64,000 nt of DNA from Rouxiella sp. S1S-2 (GCF_009208105.1 NZ_WFKL01000001.1:5022001-5086000), one strand, 5' to 3'; shown: positions 43,048 through 53,362, numbered from the stretch's first letter. Notes: generated by a model not told the origin, from the sequence alone. Numbers and translations are program-made.

Positions 43048-43063
43048 TCAAGAAACGTGCCAG
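43048..43063 (-). promoter_or_regulatory. Sigma-54 promoter of pspG
   Basis: On the minus strand the sequence reads TGGCACGTTTCTTGA: a perfect -24 TGGCAC, five bases, and TTGA at -12 (consensus TTGC). The start of transcription would be near 43036, giving a 55-base leader before pspG. E. coli pspG is likewise sigma-54/PspF dependent. Confidence 0.8.
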
Positions 43064-43189
43064 TGCGTAATATTATTTAAGTTGTTAAATATCAATAGAT
43101 TATACTTCCCGTTGATGAAGCGGGAAAGGTTCAGTGGTCAGAAAAACCAACAATTGGTGAAATCGCTTAAGCCTGCAATCGAATTACGC

Positions 43190-44239
43190 TTAAGTCGTGG
43201 CCATTTGCGGACGGGTCACCATCGACAAGGCCTGCTCAACGACGTCGATTCCAGCCCCTGGTTTGTGCGCATTTTCACTCAAATGTCTGCGCCACTGGCG
43301 AGCTCCCGGAATACCCTGGAAAATGCCCAGAATGTGTCGCGTAATGTGGCCGAGGTAGGTGCCTTTTGAAAGTTCCGCTTCAATATAGGGATAGAGCGCG
43401 CGGATCACCTCAGGACCTGTCAGTGCCGATTTCTGGCTGCCAAACAGTTCGCGGTCAACCTCTAGCAGCATGGACGGATTTTGATAGGCTTCACGACCGA
43501 TCATCACGCCATCCATATGTTGCAGATGCTGCTTCGCCTCATCCAGCGTTTTGATACCGCCATTAATTGCCATGGTCAGGTCTGGAAAATCCTGCTTGAG
43601 CTGATAAACGCGCGGATAGTCGAGCGGCGGGACTTCACGGTTTTCCTTTGGACTCAATCCGGAAAGCCAGGCCTTGCGCGCATGGATGATAAAAGTATCG
43701 CAGCCGCCGTGCTCAGAAACCTGCTGCACAAAGTCGCAAAGAAACGCGTAGCTATCGAGTTCATCAATACCGATGCGGGTTTTTACCGTTACGGGGATAG
43801 ACACCACGTCGCGCATTGCCTTGATGCAGTCGGCGACCAAAGAAGCCTGCGCCATGAGGCAGGCACCAAACATGCCGTTTTGCACGCGATCGGAAGGACA
43901 ACCCACATTGAGGTTGATTTCATCATAGCCGCGTTCCTCGGCCAACTTGGCGCAGATGGCTAAATCTTGGGGATTGCTGCCGCCGAGCTGCAGAGCAACA
44001 GGATGCTCTTGCTCGCCAAACGCCAGATAATCGCCCTTACCGTGAATAATAGCGCCGGTGGTGACCATTTCGGTATACAGCAGCGCTTCGCCGCTCATCG
44101 TGCGATGAAAGTGGCGGCAGTGGCGATCGGTCCAGTCCAGCATAGGTGCAATAGAAAAACGCTGCGCACTGTATTTTTGCGCCGTGACGGCGGTATCACC
44201 GCGATTCAGTAAGGTGTTCATTTCTGTATTTTCGTGCAT
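43190..44239 (-). CDS. dusA: tRNA-dihydrouridine(20/20a) synthase
   Basis: A 349-residue FMN-dependent enzyme that reduces U20/U20a in tRNA D-loops. The barrel begins [18 protein letters not shown] (about residues 27-44); [22 protein letters not shown] (about 113-134) contains the catalytic cysteine; a second basic helical tRNA-binding domain closes the protein. Length and order next to pspG match E. coli. No ribosome site is strong; a start at the seventh codon (MNTLLN) is possible. Confidence 0.96.
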   Translation of the reverse strand: MHENTEMNTLLNRGDTAVTAQKYSAQRFSIAPMLDWTDRHCRHFHRTMSGEALLYTEMVTTGAIIHGKGDYLAFGEQEHPVALQLGGSNPQDLAICAKLAEERGYDEINLNVGCPSDRVQNGMFGACLMAQASLVADCIKAMRDVVSIPVTVKTRIGIDELDSYAFLCDFVQQVSEHGGCDTFIIHARKAWLSGLSPKENREVPPLDYPRVYQLKQDFPDLTMAINGGIKTLDEAKQHLQHMDGVMIGREAYQNPSMLLEVDRELFGSQKSALTGPEVIRALYPYIEAELSKGTYLGHITRHILGIFQGIPGARQWRRHLSENAHKPGAGIDVVEQALSMVTRPQMATT

Positions 44240-44534
44240 TTTTATCTATTTAGGCTAATTGATGCTTTCTCAGTACACCATGCTGCACACAATAACAGGG
44301 TGCACTCGGATACAGGAATTAGCGGAAGTATTGCTCACTATACCATAGTTGCGAGGGGGCGTGCTGACGCGCCAATGCTGTGGCGGAGGCAGAAAAACTT
44401 CACCGACATGATCTCATACTGTTAACAGCACGATTGGCTGGTACGGGTTCAGAACTAAGTAACTGCGGGTCAGGTCTCGGCGAATAGACAGAAGCATGAT
44501 AAAATCAGCACTCTTTTTATGCAGAGACGTCGCG

Positions 44535-45044
44535 ATGAACCCAACCACTACGGAAAATATTCTCACTCAGGCTGAGCATCTTTGTCAGCAACGTAGCGTA
44601 CGGCTTACCCCGCAGCGGCTCGAAGTATTGCGCTTAATGACGCAACAACCGGGGGCCATCAGCGCCTATGATCTGCTGGACCTGTTGCGTAAAACGGAGC
44701 CGCAGGCCAAGCCCCCAACGGTTTATCGCGCTCTCGATTTCCTTTTGGAACAAGGCTTTATTCATCGGGTTGAGTCGGCAAACAGCTATGTTGTCTGCCA
44801 CCACTTTGAGGAACCAAGCCACACGTCTGCCTTGTTTATCTGCGATCGCTGCGGTTTTGTTACCGAAAAAACTACCGACGGCATCGAAGAACGTCTAAGC
44901 AAGCTGGCTAAAGACTCGGGTTTTGTGCTGCGTCACTCCGTGGTTGAAGCTCACGGACTGTGCTCCGATTGCTCAGTCATTGAATCCTGTGAAAGCCACG
45001 ACCACTGCGAACATGACCACAGCATTGCAGTTAAAAAGCGATAA
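44535..45044 (+). CDS. zur: Zinc uptake regulator (Fur family)
   Basis: A 169-residue Fur-family repressor. The winged helix (VRLTPQRLEVLRLMTQQPGAISAYDLLDLLRKTEPQ) is followed by KPPTVYRALDFLLEQGFIHRVES, then zinc sites: CHHFEEPSHTS, CDRC near 103-106 and CSDC, plus a His/Cys-rich tail (CESHDHCEHDH). It represses zinc uptake genes when zinc is sufficient. ATG 44535 matches the E. coli start better than the ATG at 44496, where a GATAAAAT -10-like element overlaps. The gap 44240-44534 to dusA shows promoter-like sequence but no gene. Confidence 0.96.
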   Translation: MNPTTTENILTQAEHLCQQRSVRLTPQRLEVLRLMTQQPGAISAYDLLDLLRKTEPQAKPPTVYRALDFLLEQGFIHRVESANSYVVCHHFEEPSHTSALFICDRCGFVTEKTTDGIEERLSKLAKDSGFVLRHSVVEAHGLCSDCSVIESCESHDHCEHDHSIAVKKR

Positions 45045-45074
45045 AAATGCGTGTAATTAAGTCGAGGAAAAGTG

Positions 45075-45494
45075 ATGCGAGATATCTTCAAGGCCAGTTG
45101 TCACTGTGGCGCTGTAAAGTTTAACGTCAAACTTACCGACGGGTTTAACACCATCAGACGCTGCGATTGCTCGCTTTGCCGCATGCGCGGAGCTGTTGCG
45201 GTGTCGGCAGACCTGAAAGATATTAGTTTCACTCAAGGGCAGGAAAAACTGACCGAGTACAGCTTCAATACCAAAACGGCCAAACACTACTTTTGCTCAA
45301 TTTGCGGCATTTACACCCACCATCAACGTCGGTCCAATCCTACGCAATACGGCATTAACGTAGCCTGCCTCGAAGGCGTTTCACCGTTTGATTTCGCTGA
45401 AGTACCCGTATTGAACGGCAGAAGTCATCCCGCCGATTCCAAAGGCGGTTCACTGATTGCGGGATACCTGAGATTTACTCAATCAGATGAATGA
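45075..45494 (+). CDS. GFA-family (glutathione-dependent formaldehyde-activating enzyme-like) protein
   Basis: A 139-residue protein of the Gfa/CENP-V type. Zinc-binding cysteines are CHCG (near residue 9-12), RCDCSLCR (about 29-36) and CSIC (about 75-78), giving the two zinc sites of the fold. Function is unknown for most members; only a few process S-hydroxymethyl-glutathione. It begins 30 bp after zur behind GAGGAAAAG, so it may be co-transcribed with zur. An overlapping GTG at 45072 is an alternative start. Confidence 0.88.
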   Translation: MRDIFKASCHCGAVKFNVKLTDGFNTIRRCDCSLCRMRGAVAVSADLKDISFTQGQEKLTEYSFNTKTAKHYFCSICGIYTHHQRRSNPTQYGINVACLEGVSPFDFAEVPVLNGRSHPADSKGGSLIAGYLRFTQSDE

Positions 45495-45569
45495 GTCATC
45501 AACAAGACGAGAAAATTTTTAGATGCGTTGAATTGGTTTGGGCGGGTTTATACTTTAAGTCAATGGGTT

Positions 45570-45638
45570 GGGTACGTCCTTGTACCCTGCATCCTGAAAA
45601 GCGTCTTGGGTAGGAGCAGCTTAATGCTCAGGATGCAG
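45570..45638. repeat. Cluster of three inverted repeats between the GFA gene and yjbJ
   Basis: GGGTAC-N6-GTACCC (45570-45587), then an outer 11-bp perfect pair CTGCATCCTGA/TCAGGATGCAG (45587-45597 with 45628-45638) enclosing a small GAGCA/TGCTC pair. It lies in the 163-bp convergent gap, 20 bp from the yjbJ stop. It may serve as a bidirectional terminator, though T-runs are absent, or form part of a structured transcript. Confidence 0.65.
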
Positions 45639-45657
45639 ATTCGGGGAGAATCACCTT

Positions 45658-45867
45658 CTACCAGTGGTATTTATGGTCTGATTCCCAGGACTTAACTTCC
45701 TTTTCAGCCTCTTCTTTCTGATATCCATATCTTTCCTGAATCTTGCCGACAAGCTGATCGCGCTTACCTTCAACGACGGTCAGGTCATCATCGGTCAACT
45801 TACCCCATTTTTCTTTCACTTTGCCTTTGAACTGCTTCCAGTTACCGTCTGCTTGGTCCTTATTCAT
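45658..45867 (-). CDS. yjbJ: CsbD-family stress protein YjbJ
   Basis: A 69-residue hydrophilic protein matching E. coli YjbJ in length and sequence (MNKDQADGNWKQFKGKVKEK and GKRDQLVGKIQERYGYQKEE blocks). It is an abundant general-stress protein of unknown mechanism, induced in stationary phase. ATG 45867 is selected over upstream alternatives because AGGAGAG lies six bases before it. Promoter details are not visible. Confidence 0.95.
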   Translation of the reverse strand: MNKDQADGNWKQFKGKVKEKWGKLTDDDLTVVEGKRDQLVGKIQERYGYQKEEAEKEVKSWESDHKYHW

Positions 45868-46002
45868 CATCAACTCTCCTGTATAGCTTAGGTTTGACTG
45901 CATTTGATAAATGCTTATCAACAGTTCTAATTGTAGTCGAGGATTTCAATAATTCAGGTTAAAGCAGTAATAAAGCGTATAACTAGGATTAATCTAAAGA
46001 AT

Positions 46003-47352
46003 TTAAAACCAACTGTCATAACGCCAATGGCGACGCCAAATCCATCCTAAGGCCAGCCCCCTTAGGGATAAAAATACCGCCACCGCCAACCACAGCGCGT
46101 GATTACCCAAAACGGGCAACGCCAGCAGCGACAGAGCATAGCCGAGCGCGGCGATCGCCATACTGTTGCGCATTTCACGTCCGCGAGTAGCACCGATAAA
46201 CATGCCGTCGAGTAAATAACACCACACGCCGACCAGAGGTAAAATGATTTGCCAATTTAAATAGCGGTCTGCCTGCGCCCGAAGCTCGGGTAAAGAGGTC
46301 AGTAAGTTAACAATCTGTTCACCGGCCAGTGCATAAACGACGGCAAAGATTAGCGCCACGAGTCCTGCCTGACGGCAAGCGGCATGCCAAACATGCAAAA
46401 GCCGGCTTTTATCTTTGGCACCAAATGCCTCACCCGAATGAGCCTCTACCGCATAGGCGAAGCCGTCTAAAGCAAAGGCGGTGAAGGTCAGCAGATTCAT
46501 TAATACGGCATTTACCGCAACAATCTCACTGCCTAAGCGCGCACCGATGATGGTCAAAGAAGCAAAACACAGTTGAAGCAGCAGCGAGCGCAGCATGATG
46601 TCACGATTAAGCGTAATCAGCTGGCGCAGATTTCCCCGCCAAGACTGTTTTAAGAGGCTAAAATTGATCCCCCGCCTTCTCATTACAATTGAAACCAACC
46701 ATAGTCCAAGTGCCAAGGTGGCATATTCTGAACAGGCGGTCGCCACGGCGGCGCCTTTAACATTCCACCCAAGCCCCATCACCAGCCACAGGTCGAGCAC
46801 GACGTTAAGCAGATTTCCAGCGATCAGCATAATCACCGGCGCTCTGACGTATTGAATGCCCAATAACCACCCTAATATCACCAGATTTGCCAGTGAAGCC
46901 GGTGCGCTGTACCAGCGAATAGAAAGGAAAATCTCGGCCTGATTCAAGACGGCATGACTGCCGCCGACAATGCTTAGGGCCAATGAGATTAACGGCTGGC
47001 GGAACAGAAAAATCAGCACACCGGCAATCAAGGCCAACATAAACGGCTGGACGAAAGCCCGCGCCAACAGGACGTTATCTTTTGCTCCCAATGCCTGCGC
47101 TGTCAGTCCCGTCGTGCTCATGCGCAAAAACAGCAGCAACATAAACAGGAAGCTGGTGACCATTGAGCCCACCGCAACGCCGCCAAGATAATCAGGGCTA
47201 TCGAGATGGCCTATGACGGCGGTGTCTACCAGACCCAATAAAGGCACGGTAATGTTTGAGAAGATCATCGGCAGCGCGAGAAGCCACAGGGCCTTATCGG
47301 CTGGGCTGAAGAAGGTTTTTTTGAGTGTAGGCAAGCTGAAAAGCGATCGCAT
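46003..47352 (-). CDS. dinF: MATE-family efflux protein DinF
   Basis: A 449-residue inner-membrane protein with twelve helices of the MATE fold; DKALWLLALPMIFSNITVPLLGLVDTAVIGHL is the first-helix signature, and LTTGLTAQALG-type and FALDGFAYAVEAHSGEAFGAKD segments are conserved. E. coli DinF protects against oxidative stress and bile salts and belongs to the lexA operon. Here it follows lexA by 138 bp on the same strand, with an intrinsic-terminator-like hairpin between them. Confidence 0.95.
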   Translation of the reverse strand: MRSLFSLPTLKKTFFSPADKALWLLALPMIFSNITVPLLGLVDTAVIGHLDSPDYLGGVAVGSMVTSFLFMLLLFLRMSTTGLTAQALGAKDNVLLARAFVQPFMLALIAGVLIFLFRQPLISLALSIVGGSHAVLNQAEIFLSIRWYSAPASLANLVILGWLLGIQYVRAPVIMLIAGNLLNVVLDLWLVMGLGWNVKGAAVATACSEYATLALGLWLVSIVMRRRGINFSLLKQSWRGNLRQLITLNRDIMLRSLLLQLCFASLTIIGARLGSEIVAVNAVLMNLLTFTAFALDGFAYAVEAHSGEAFGAKDKSRLLHVWHAACRQAGLVALIFAVVYALAGEQIVNLLTSLPELRAQADRYLNWQIILPLVGVWCYLLDGMFIGATRGREMRNSMAIAALGYALSLLALPVLGNHALWLAVAVFLSLRGLALGWIWRRHWRYDSWF

Positions 47353-47390
47353 AATGGCTAAAAACCCAGGCTGAGATAACGATTCGGGAC

Positions 47391-47421
47391 AAAAACAATA
47401 TCGCCCCAGTTAAGGGGCGAT
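47391..47421 (-). terminator. Hairpin terminator between lexA and dinF
   Basis: Stem ATCGCCCC/GGGGCGAT (47400-47407 with 47414-47421); on the minus strand it is followed by ATTGTTTTTG, an imperfect U-rich tail. It should reduce readthrough from lexA into dinF. Confidence 0.7.
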
Positions 47422-47490
47422 GGACAAACGACTGGCGTTTGCTGGCAGGGAACATGTGCCGAACGAACGGCAAGATTCTGACTGCGGGTG

Positions 47491-48099
47491 TTAGATCCAG
47501 TCACCATTGCGAATAACACCGACCGCAAGGCCTTCAATGCTGAAGCTCTGCTGACGCAGGTCGACCACAATCGGTTCAAACTCACTGTTTTCGGGAAGCA
47601 GCTGTACAGTATTACCCTGTCGCTTAAGACGCTTGACCGTGACTTCGTCATCGATGCGCGCAACAACTACCTGACCGTTGCGAACGTCCTGCGTTTTATG
47701 AACCGCCAGGAGATCACCGTCGAGGATGCCAATATCGCGCATCGACATACCGCTTACGCGCAGCAGGAAGTCGGCGTTGGGTTTGAACATGGCAGGATCA
47801 ACCTGATAATGCGCTTCAATGTGCTGGGTCGCCAATAACGGCTCACCGGCGGCTACGCGGCCAATCAGCGGCAGGCCTTCTTCTTCTTCCATCAGCAGGC
47901 GAATACCGCGAGAAGCGCCGGATATAATCTCGATTACGCCCTTGCGCGCCAGCGCCTTAAGATGCTCTTCTGCCGCGTTAGGTGAACGGAACCCCAGACG
48001 TGTGGCAATCTCGGCACGAGTTGGCGGCATACCGGTGGTCGAGATATGATCGCGAATAAGGTCATAGACCTCTTGTTGTCTGGTCGTTAGTGCTTTCAT
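47491..48099 (-). CDS. lexA: LexA repressor
   Basis: A 202-residue SOS repressor, identical in length to E. coli LexA. The winged helix is in residues 1-70 ([16 protein letters not shown] is the recognition region), the cleavage site A84-G85 lies in RVAAGEP, and the self-cleavage dyad is S119 (SGMSM) and K156 (TVKRL). All functional residues are conserved. Two LexA boxes upstream provide autoregulation; dinF follows. Confidence 0.99.
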   Translation of the reverse strand: MKALTTRQQEVYDLIRDHISTTGMPPTRAEIATRLGFRSPNAAEEHLKALARKGVIEIISGASRGIRLLMEEEEGLPLIGRVAAGEPLLATQHIEAHYQVDPAMFKPNADFLLRVSGMSMRDIGILDGDLLAVHKTQDVRNGQVVVARIDDEVTVKRLKRQGNTVQLLPENSEFEPIVVDLRQQSFSIEGLAVGVIRNGDWI

Positions 48100-48107
48100 T
48101 CCGCCCC

Positions 48108-48123
48108 CTGGTTGTTTATACAG
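48108..48123. promoter_or_regulatory. LexA box 1 of lexA
   Basis: CTGGTTGTTTATACAG, a CTG-N10-CAG site 9 bp upstream of the lexA start codon. The second box is 21 bp away centre to centre, as in E. coli. Confidence 0.9.
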
Positions 48124-48128
48124 TCCAG

Positions 48129-48144
48129 CTGTGAGTATATACAG
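48129..48144. promoter_or_regulatory. LexA box 2 of lexA
   Basis: CTGTGAGTATATACAG, a CTG-N10-CAG site 30 bp upstream of lexA, closer to the consensus CTGTATATATATACAG than box 1. Confidence 0.93.
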
Positions 48145-48205
48145 GTAATGGGTGAATTAAAACCTAAGAGTGAACAAAAACAGACATTAAGAATATTTAA
48201 AACAT

Positions 48206-48574
48206 TCAGAGCCAGCGCGGCACCAGGATAGTTGCCCAAGTGAAAATGGCAAAAACAATGGTAATGAGAACGGCGGCCGACCCCATGTCTTTGGCGCGGC
48301 CAGAAAGCGTGTGAAATTCCGGTCCTATGCGGTCGATGGCGGCTTCTACTGCACTGTTTAATAATTCAGCAACCAAGACTAAAATCAGTGAACCAATCAT
48401 TAAAATACGCTCGATGCTGCTCACATCCAGGTAAAATGACAGTAAGATGGCAGGCACCACGACAATGGCTTCCTGACGAAATGCAGCTTCGTTTTTCCAG
48501 GCCGCGGTTAATCCCTTTAAGGAGTAACCTGCGGCCTTGTAGATTCGGGTCAATCCCGTAACTTGATTTGACAT
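48206..48574 (-). CDS. dgkA: Diacylglycerol kinase
   Basis: A 122-residue trimeric membrane kinase, same length as in E. coli. Three helices are visible; the family motif VAELLNSAVEAAIDR (about 68-82) supplies the catalytic and metal-binding glutamates and asparagine. It recycles diacylglycerol (from membrane-derived oligosaccharide synthesis) to phosphatidate. It is divergent from plsB across 125 bp, so two phospholipid genes share one regulatory region. Confidence 0.97.
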   Translation of the reverse strand: MSNQVTGLTRIYKAAGYSLKGLTAAWKNEAAFRQEAIVVVPAILLSFYLDVSSIERILMIGSLILVLVAELLNSAVEAAIDRIGPEFHTLSGRAKDMGSAAVLITIVFAIFTWATILVPRWL

Positions 48575-48699
48575 TATTTTGCGTCTTAAAGTGATTTTGG
48601 GGCATTTTAGCCTGAATCCGTTGTCCTATCACCACAGATCTCATACCGGGTTTCTGGTATCCTTGCGGCGAATTGCTAACAAGAGGCTTTACGTTTTTT

Positions 48700-51180
48700 A
48701 TGTCAGGATGGCGTAGACTTTATTATACCCTATTGAATTTACCGCTAAAATTGCTGGTAAGAAGCAAGGTCATCCCTACAGATCCGGTGACGGAGTTGCG
48801 TTTAGATCCAACTCGCCCAATTCTGTATGTTTTGCCTTATAACTCTAAGGCCGATCTCCTTACTCTGCGGGTTCAATGCCTGGCGCAGAACTTGCCCGAT
48901 CCTCTTATTCCGCTAGAAATAGACGGCGTACACCTGCCAAGCCACGTTTTTATTGGTGAAGGACCGCGCGTATTTTCCTATTATCAGCCTAAACAAGAGT
49001 CGGTAAAACTTTTCCACGACTATCTCGACCTGCATCGCAATAACCCTAATCTGGATATTCAAATGCTGCCGGTCTCGGTTATGTTTGGTCGTGCGCCGGG
49101 CCGCGAAGGTCAGGACACGCCGCATCTTCGCGTGTTGAACGGCGTACAAAAATTCTTTGCCGTGCTCTGGCTCGGTCGCGACAGTTTTGTGCGTTTTTCG
49201 AACACGGTATCGCTGCGCGATATGGCCACTCAGCATGGCACGGATAAAATCATTGCCCATAAGCTTGCTCGGGTTGCACGTATGCACTTCTCGCGCCAGC
49301 GTTTGGCCGCCGTAGGGCCGCGACTGCCGGTTCGTCAGGACCTGTTTAACAAGCTTTTAGCCTCTAAGGCCATTGAGAAAGCAGTTGAAGATGAAGCGCG
49401 TACCAAAAAGATTTCGCACGACAAGGCGCAGCAAAACGCGATCGCCCTGATGGAAGAGATTGCTGCCGACTTCAATTATGAAGCCGTGCGCCTGTCTGAC
49501 CGCGTCTTGAGCTGGACCTGGAACCGTCTCTATAAAGGTATCAACGTTAATAACGCCGAGCGCGTGCGCCAGCTTGCCCAAGACGGTCAGGAAATCGTTT
49601 ATGTGCCCTGCCACCGCAGTCACATGGACTACCTTCTGCTCTCTTACGTGCTTTATCACCAAGGGCTGGTTCCTCCGCACATTGCGGCGGGTATCAACCT
49701 GAACTTCTGGCCGGCCGGACCTATCTTCCGCCGTCTGGGTGCGTTCTTTATTCGTCGTACCTTCAAAGGGAATAAACTTTACGCCACGGTTTTCCGTGAG
49801 TACTTGGGTGAACTGTTTAGCCGCGGCTATTCCGTCGAGTACTTCGTTGAAGGGGGTCGCTCACGCACCGGTCGTCTGCTCGAACCTAAAACCGGCACCT
49901 TGGCGATGACCATTCAGGCTATGCTGCGCGGCGGTTCGCGTCCTATTACGCTGGTACCGATTTATATTGGCTACGAACACGTGATGGAAGTCGGCACCTA
50001 TGCGAAAGAACTGCGCGGAGCCACCAAAGAGAAAGAAAGCTTTATACAGATGATCAACGGCTTGCGTAAGTTGCGCAACCTAGGTCAGGGCTATGTCAAC
50101 TTTGGCGAGCCGCTGCATTTGACGCCTTATCTTAACCAGAACGTTCCCCAGTGGCGCGACGCGATAGACCCTATCGAAGCACATCGCCCAAGCTGGCTTA
50201 CACCGACGGTGCAGGATATTGCCGACAAAATAATGGTTCGAATCAACAATTCGGCGGCTGCCAATGCCATGAACCTGTGCTGTACGGCGCTGCTGGCGTC
50301 CCGTCAGCGCTCATTGACCCGCGAGCAGCTGATTGAACAGCTTGACTGCTATCTGCAGCTTTTGCGTAATGTGCCTTACACCGCTGACTCGACCGTGCCG
50401 GAACTTACCGCAGATCGGCTGCTTGATCACGCACTGAACATGAACAAGTTCCAGGTTGAGAAGGACAATATTGGCGATATCATCATTCTGCCGCGCGAGC
50501 AGGCGGTGCTGATGACCTACTATCGCAACAATATTCATCACCTTTTGGTGATGCCTTCGCTGATAGCAAGTATTGTGATGCACCACCGAGAGGTGAGTAA
50601 GTCCGAGCTTCTGCGTCAGGTGGCGCTGATTTATCCGATGATAAAAGCCGAGCTGTTCATGCACTATGGCAAAGAGCAGCTGCCGCAGCTGCTTGAAGTG
50701 CTCAGCGCCGAATTGGCTCGTCAGGGACTGATCGTCGTCGAGGGTGATCAGCTTACGCTAAATCCTTTGCGCAACAGACCTCTCCAGCTATTGGCGGCAG
50801 GCGTTCGTGAAACGTTGCAACGCTATGCGATAACCCTGTCGCTGCTGAGCAATAATCCAAGCATCAGCCGTGGCGCGCTGGAAAAAGAGAGCCGTATTAT
50901 GGCCCAGCGTCTGTCGGTGCTGCACGGCATTAACGCACCGGAGTTTTTCGACAAGGCGGTATTTACTACGCTGGTCGGCACGCTGCGCGATGAAGGCTAT
51001 ATCAATGATATTGGTGATGCTATTGCGGAGCATACCCGTGAAATCTATACCATTCTCAGTGACTTGATTACGCCAGACATTCGACTGACGATTGAAAGCG
51101 CAGGCATGCCTTCTGAATTACCGGTGGCGACCGAGCCTCCGGCCGAAGCTAAAATCGACGTTAGAGATACCGACCACTAA
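48700..51180 (+). CDS. plsB: Glycerol-3-phosphate 1-O-acyltransferase
   Basis: An 826-residue membrane-associated acyltransferase, slightly longer than E. coli PlsB. The acyltransferase core contains HRSHMD (H305, D310; the HX4D box), [12 protein letters not shown] and [14 protein letters not shown] (glycerol-3-phosphate binding), and the [13 protein letters not shown] block. It makes lysophosphatidic acid, the first step of phospholipid synthesis, at the inner membrane. ATG 48700 (MSGWRR) matches the E. coli start; an upstream TTG at 48673 is not used. The C-terminal acidic/proline tail ([14 protein letters not shown]) is extra. Confidence 0.97.
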   Translation: MSGWRRLYYTLLNLPLKLLVRSKVIPTDPVTELRLDPTRPILYVLPYNSKADLLTLRVQCLAQNLPDPLIPLEIDGVHLPSHVFIGEGPRVFSYYQPKQESVKLFHDYLDLHRNNPNLDIQMLPVSVMFGRAPGREGQDTPHLRVLNGVQKFFAVLWLGRDSFVRFSNTVSLRDMATQHGTDKIIAHKLARVARMHFSRQRLAAVGPRLPVRQDLFNKLLASKAIEKAVEDEARTKKISHDKAQQNAIALMEEIAADFNYEAVRLSDRVLSWTWNRLYKGINVNNAERVRQLAQDGQEIVYVPCHRSHMDYLLLSYVLYHQGLVPPHIAAGINLNFWPAGPIFRRLGAFFIRRTFKGNKLYATVFREYLGELFSRGYSVEYFVEGGRSRTGRLLEPKTGTLAMTIQAMLRGGSRPITLVPIYIGYEHVMEVGTYAKELRGATKEKESFIQMINGLRKLRNLGQGYVNFGEPLHLTPYLNQNVPQWRDAIDPIEAHRPSWLTPTVQDIADKIMVRINNSAAANAMNLCCTALLASRQRSLTREQLIEQLDCYLQLLRNVPYTADSTVPELTADRLLDHALNMNKFQVEKDNIGDIIILPREQAVLMTYYRNNIHHLLVMPSLIASIVMHHREVSKSELLRQVALIYPMIKAELFMHYGKEQLPQLLEVLSAELARQGLIVVEGDQLTLNPLRNRPLQLLAAGVRETLQRYAITLSLLSNNPSISRGALEKESRIMAQRLSVLHGINAPEFFDKAVFTTLVGTLRDEGYINDIGDAIAEHTREIYTILSDLITPDIRLTIESAGMPSELPVATEPPAEAKIDVRDTDH

Positions 51181-51214
51181 GCGATTTTAGATTCGCGTCG
51201 TCACGGTATGGCAC

Positions 51215-51259
51215 AAAAAAACCCCGGTCGCCTCAACGCGAACCGGGGTTTTTCTTTTT
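51215..51259. terminator. Bidirectional terminator between plsB and ubiA
   Basis: An ACCCCGGT/ACCGGGGT stem (51221-51228 with 51242-51249) flanked by A-run on the left and T-run on the right, so it works on both strands in the 89-bp convergent gap. Confidence 0.9.
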
Positions 51260-51269
51260 AAAAGTCTGA

Positions 51270-52145
51270 CTAGCCGCCGGCCATTGAGTAGCTCAGCAAG
51301 ATGCCGATAAACATCACCATGCCGACGTAATTGTTATTGCGAAAAGCCTGAAAACACTGCTCGCGCTGGCGCTTGGCGGTGATTTTCTGCTGATGCACAA
51401 ACAGGCAGGCGGCAAGCAGCAGCGACCAATAAAACGGTGCGCCAAGCTGATTCAGATGACCCACCGTCGCCATTAATGCCAGCATTGCCAACTGCAAAAG
51501 TCCGTTAATCAGATTGTCGTAGCGACCAAAAAGAATCGCGGTAGATTTCACGCCAATCCTCAGGTCATCGTCCCTGTCGACCATCGCGTACTGCGTATCG
51601 TAGGCGACAGTCCAGCAAATATTAGCCAAAAACAGTAGCCAGCAGCTCAGCGGTACTGCCTCACTCACGGCCATATAAGCCATCGGGATGGCCCAACCAA
51701 ACGCCGCCCCCAGCACCACCTGAGGCAGGTTACTCACGCGCTTTACAAACGGATAGATCCACGCCAGTGCCAGCCCGCCCAGTGACAGCAGGATGGTTTT
51801 TCCGTTGAGCAAAAGCACCAGGCAGAATGACAGCAGAACCAGCGCGCCAAAAAGCATCTTGGCCTGTCTGCTGGTGATTGCCCCACTCGGTAAAGGGCGG
51901 CCAGCGGTACGCTTCACATGTCCGTCAACCTTTCTATCGGCATAATCATTGATTACGCAGCCCGCTGCGCGCATGAAAAATACGCCCAGAACGAAGACAA
52001 TCAGAATCTTGAGCGGCGGCATCCCGCCGCTGGCCAACCACAGCGCCCAAAGCGTCGGCCACATTAAAAGCAGCGAACCAATCGGCTTATCAATTCGCAT
52101 CAGTCGACAATAATCACGCCATTGTCCCTGCATCACAGTCCCCAT
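51270..52145 (-). CDS. ubiA: 4-hydroxybenzoate octaprenyltransferase
   Basis: A 291-residue inner-membrane prenyltransferase with about nine helices. Both aspartate-rich motifs are present: [15 protein letters not shown] (about 67-81) and [12 protein letters not shown] (about 187-198), binding prenyl diphosphate with Mg2+. It attaches the polyprenyl chain to 4-hydroxybenzoate in ubiquinone synthesis. It follows ubiC by 25 bp; the two form an operon. ATG 52145 and ATG 52133 are both possible starts; the latter has GGGGA five bases upstream. Confidence 0.96.
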   Translation of the reverse strand: MGTVMQGQWRDYCRLMRIDKPIGSLLLMWPTLWALWLASGGMPPLKILIVFVLGVFFMRAAGCVINDYADRKVDGHVKRTAGRPLPSGAITSRQAKMLFGALVLLSFCLVLLLNGKTILLSLGGLALAWIYPFVKRVSNLPQVVLGAAFGWAIPMAYMAVSEAVPLSCWLLFLANICWTVAYDTQYAMVDRDDDLRIGVKSTAILFGRYDNLINGLLQLAMLALMATVGHLNQLGAPFYWSLLLAACLFVHQQKITAKRQREQCFQAFRNNNYVGMVMFIGILLSYSMAGG

Positions 52146-52170
52146 CAACTTGATCTTCTCCCTTACAGCG

Positions 52171-52710
52171 TTACTTTTTTGTCGTTAGTTTTACCGCATC
52201 GTCGCGACTGTCGTAAACTGGCGAAGCGGGCAAGAAAATTTCGGTCAGTAGCAGCGGCTTGTCTGAAAGCCTTAAACGAGAGCGCCGAGCCCAGCATTTG
52301 GCCTGCTGGCCCAGATGAATGTAGTCACGGCTCAGATGATTGCCGCTAAACAAATAGCGCCCAAGCGGCAAGGTTCCCAAGTCCACCAGCGCCTGATCGT
52401 CTCCGGTCAGCGTTTCGAGTGGAATGACCGTGCGGCCCAGCAGCCAGGGTACATCGTCACCGAATAGTACGATTTCGCGCAGCCAGTAGCGCTCACTCAT
52501 CGGCAGTTGCTCGGCCTCTTCTTTGCTTAACTGGTGGTGTTCAATGAAACACTCTTTCTGCGGGGTTACGCTGACGGTGGAACAGTGCTGTTCAAAACGA
52601 CGCGTCATCGACCCCATTTCCAGCAGCCAGTCTACGACCGCGGGAGGAACGTCGGAAGAGAATTCAAACCAATGGATAGCATCCGGAAAGGGAACATAAG
52701 ACTCAGACAT
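52171..52710 (-). CDS. ubiC: Chorismate lyase
   Basis: A 179-residue soluble enzyme (E. coli 165) that converts chorismate to 4-hydroxybenzoate and pyruvate, the committed step of ubiquinone synthesis. Recognisable parts include [41 protein letters not shown] (active-site arginine and glutamate region) and [19 protein letters not shown]. It heads the ubiC-ubiA operon. The malEFG/lamB block that separates ubiC from psiE in E. coli is absent here. Confidence 0.95.
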   Translation of the reverse strand: MSESYVPFPDAIHWFEFSSDVPPAVVDWLLEMGSMTRRFEQHCSTVSVTPQKECFIEHHQLSKEEAEQLPMSERYWLREIVLFGDDVPWLLGRTVIPLETLTGDDQALVDLGTLPLGRYLFSGNHLSRDYIHLGQQAKCWARRSRLRLSDKPLLLTEIFLPASPVYDSRDDAVKLTTKK

Positions 52711-52779
52711 TAGCGCACTCCGATTGGGTAGAAATCTCTACCAAAAAAGAAATTAAGGCTGGCATTCTAGCGCAGATTC

Positions 52780-52802
52780 CCCCGGCGGTAATCCCGCCGG
52801 GG
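52780..52802 (-). terminator. Hairpin after psiE
   Basis: A 9-bp GC-rich stem CCCCGGCGG/CCGCCGGGG with five-base loop, 8 bp beyond the psiE stop on the minus strand. The following T content is poor, so termination strength is uncertain. Confidence 0.6.
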
Positions 52803-52809
52803 AGAACAT

Positions 52810-53217
52810 TTACTCACGTTTCAGGCGTTCACCGTTAGCCAAATAAAGGGTAAAGACCAGCACTAAAATCGCGGCGGTATACAGGAGGGTATCAATCGGA
52901 CTTTTATGATCGACGATAATAAAGCGAATAATCGCTGTAATCGCGATATAGACGAAGTAACGCAAAGGGAAATGGTATCCCGACGCAAAGTACTTAACTA
53001 TCAGGGCAATAAACTCAAAGTACAGGAAGTAAATAACGATGCCTTCAATCAGCATATAAGACGAAGATTCGTCGTTATTAACGAACAATACCAGAGCCAG
53101 ATGATACGTTTCTCGCCCCAGGAACAGCATCAGAATGGCTGCCAGCCCCAATAAAAAAACGTTTAAAATTCGCTGCATGACGACTGCAATCATCGTTGCC
53201 TTTTTAGATCCTGCCAT
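52810..53217 (-). CDS. psiE: Phosphate-starvation-inducible protein PsiE
   Basis: A 135-residue membrane protein with four predicted helices, matching E. coli PsiE (136): [30 protein letters not shown], then [44 protein letters not shown]. In E. coli it is induced by phosphate starvation through PhoB and its function is unknown. I did not find a clear Pho box in the 200 bp upstream. Confidence 0.94.
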   Translation of the reverse strand: MAGSKKATMIAVVMQRILNVFLLGLAAILMLFLGRETYHLALVLFVNNDESSSYMLIEGIVIYFLYFEFIALIVKYFASGYHFPLRYFVYIAITAIIRFIIVDHKSPIDTLLYTAAILVLVFTLYLANGERLKRE

Positions 53218-53327
53218 GTGATGTAGATCCCACTTTTGATGTTGAATGGCAGAAGAATACCACAGCGTTCAAACGGGTAAAGGCGGATGTTTTTGCCGTA
53301 ATCGCTTTTTTGGTTATCGCTTCTTTC

Positions 53328-53362
53328 AAAATAAAAAGGGCCAACTGACAAGCAGTTAGCCC
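53328..53362 (-). terminator. Terminator of pgi
   Basis: Stem GGGCtAACTG/CAGTTgGCCC (minus strand; positions 53338-53362) with one mismatch and a five-base loop, followed on the minus strand by TTTTTATTTTG; 57 bp after the pgi stop. Confidence 0.85.

Noticed and set aside
44240..44534. Possible small RNA or gene in the dusA-zur gap
   Set aside because: Only promoter-like elements and no frame with a ribosome site or paired repeats strong enough to report.
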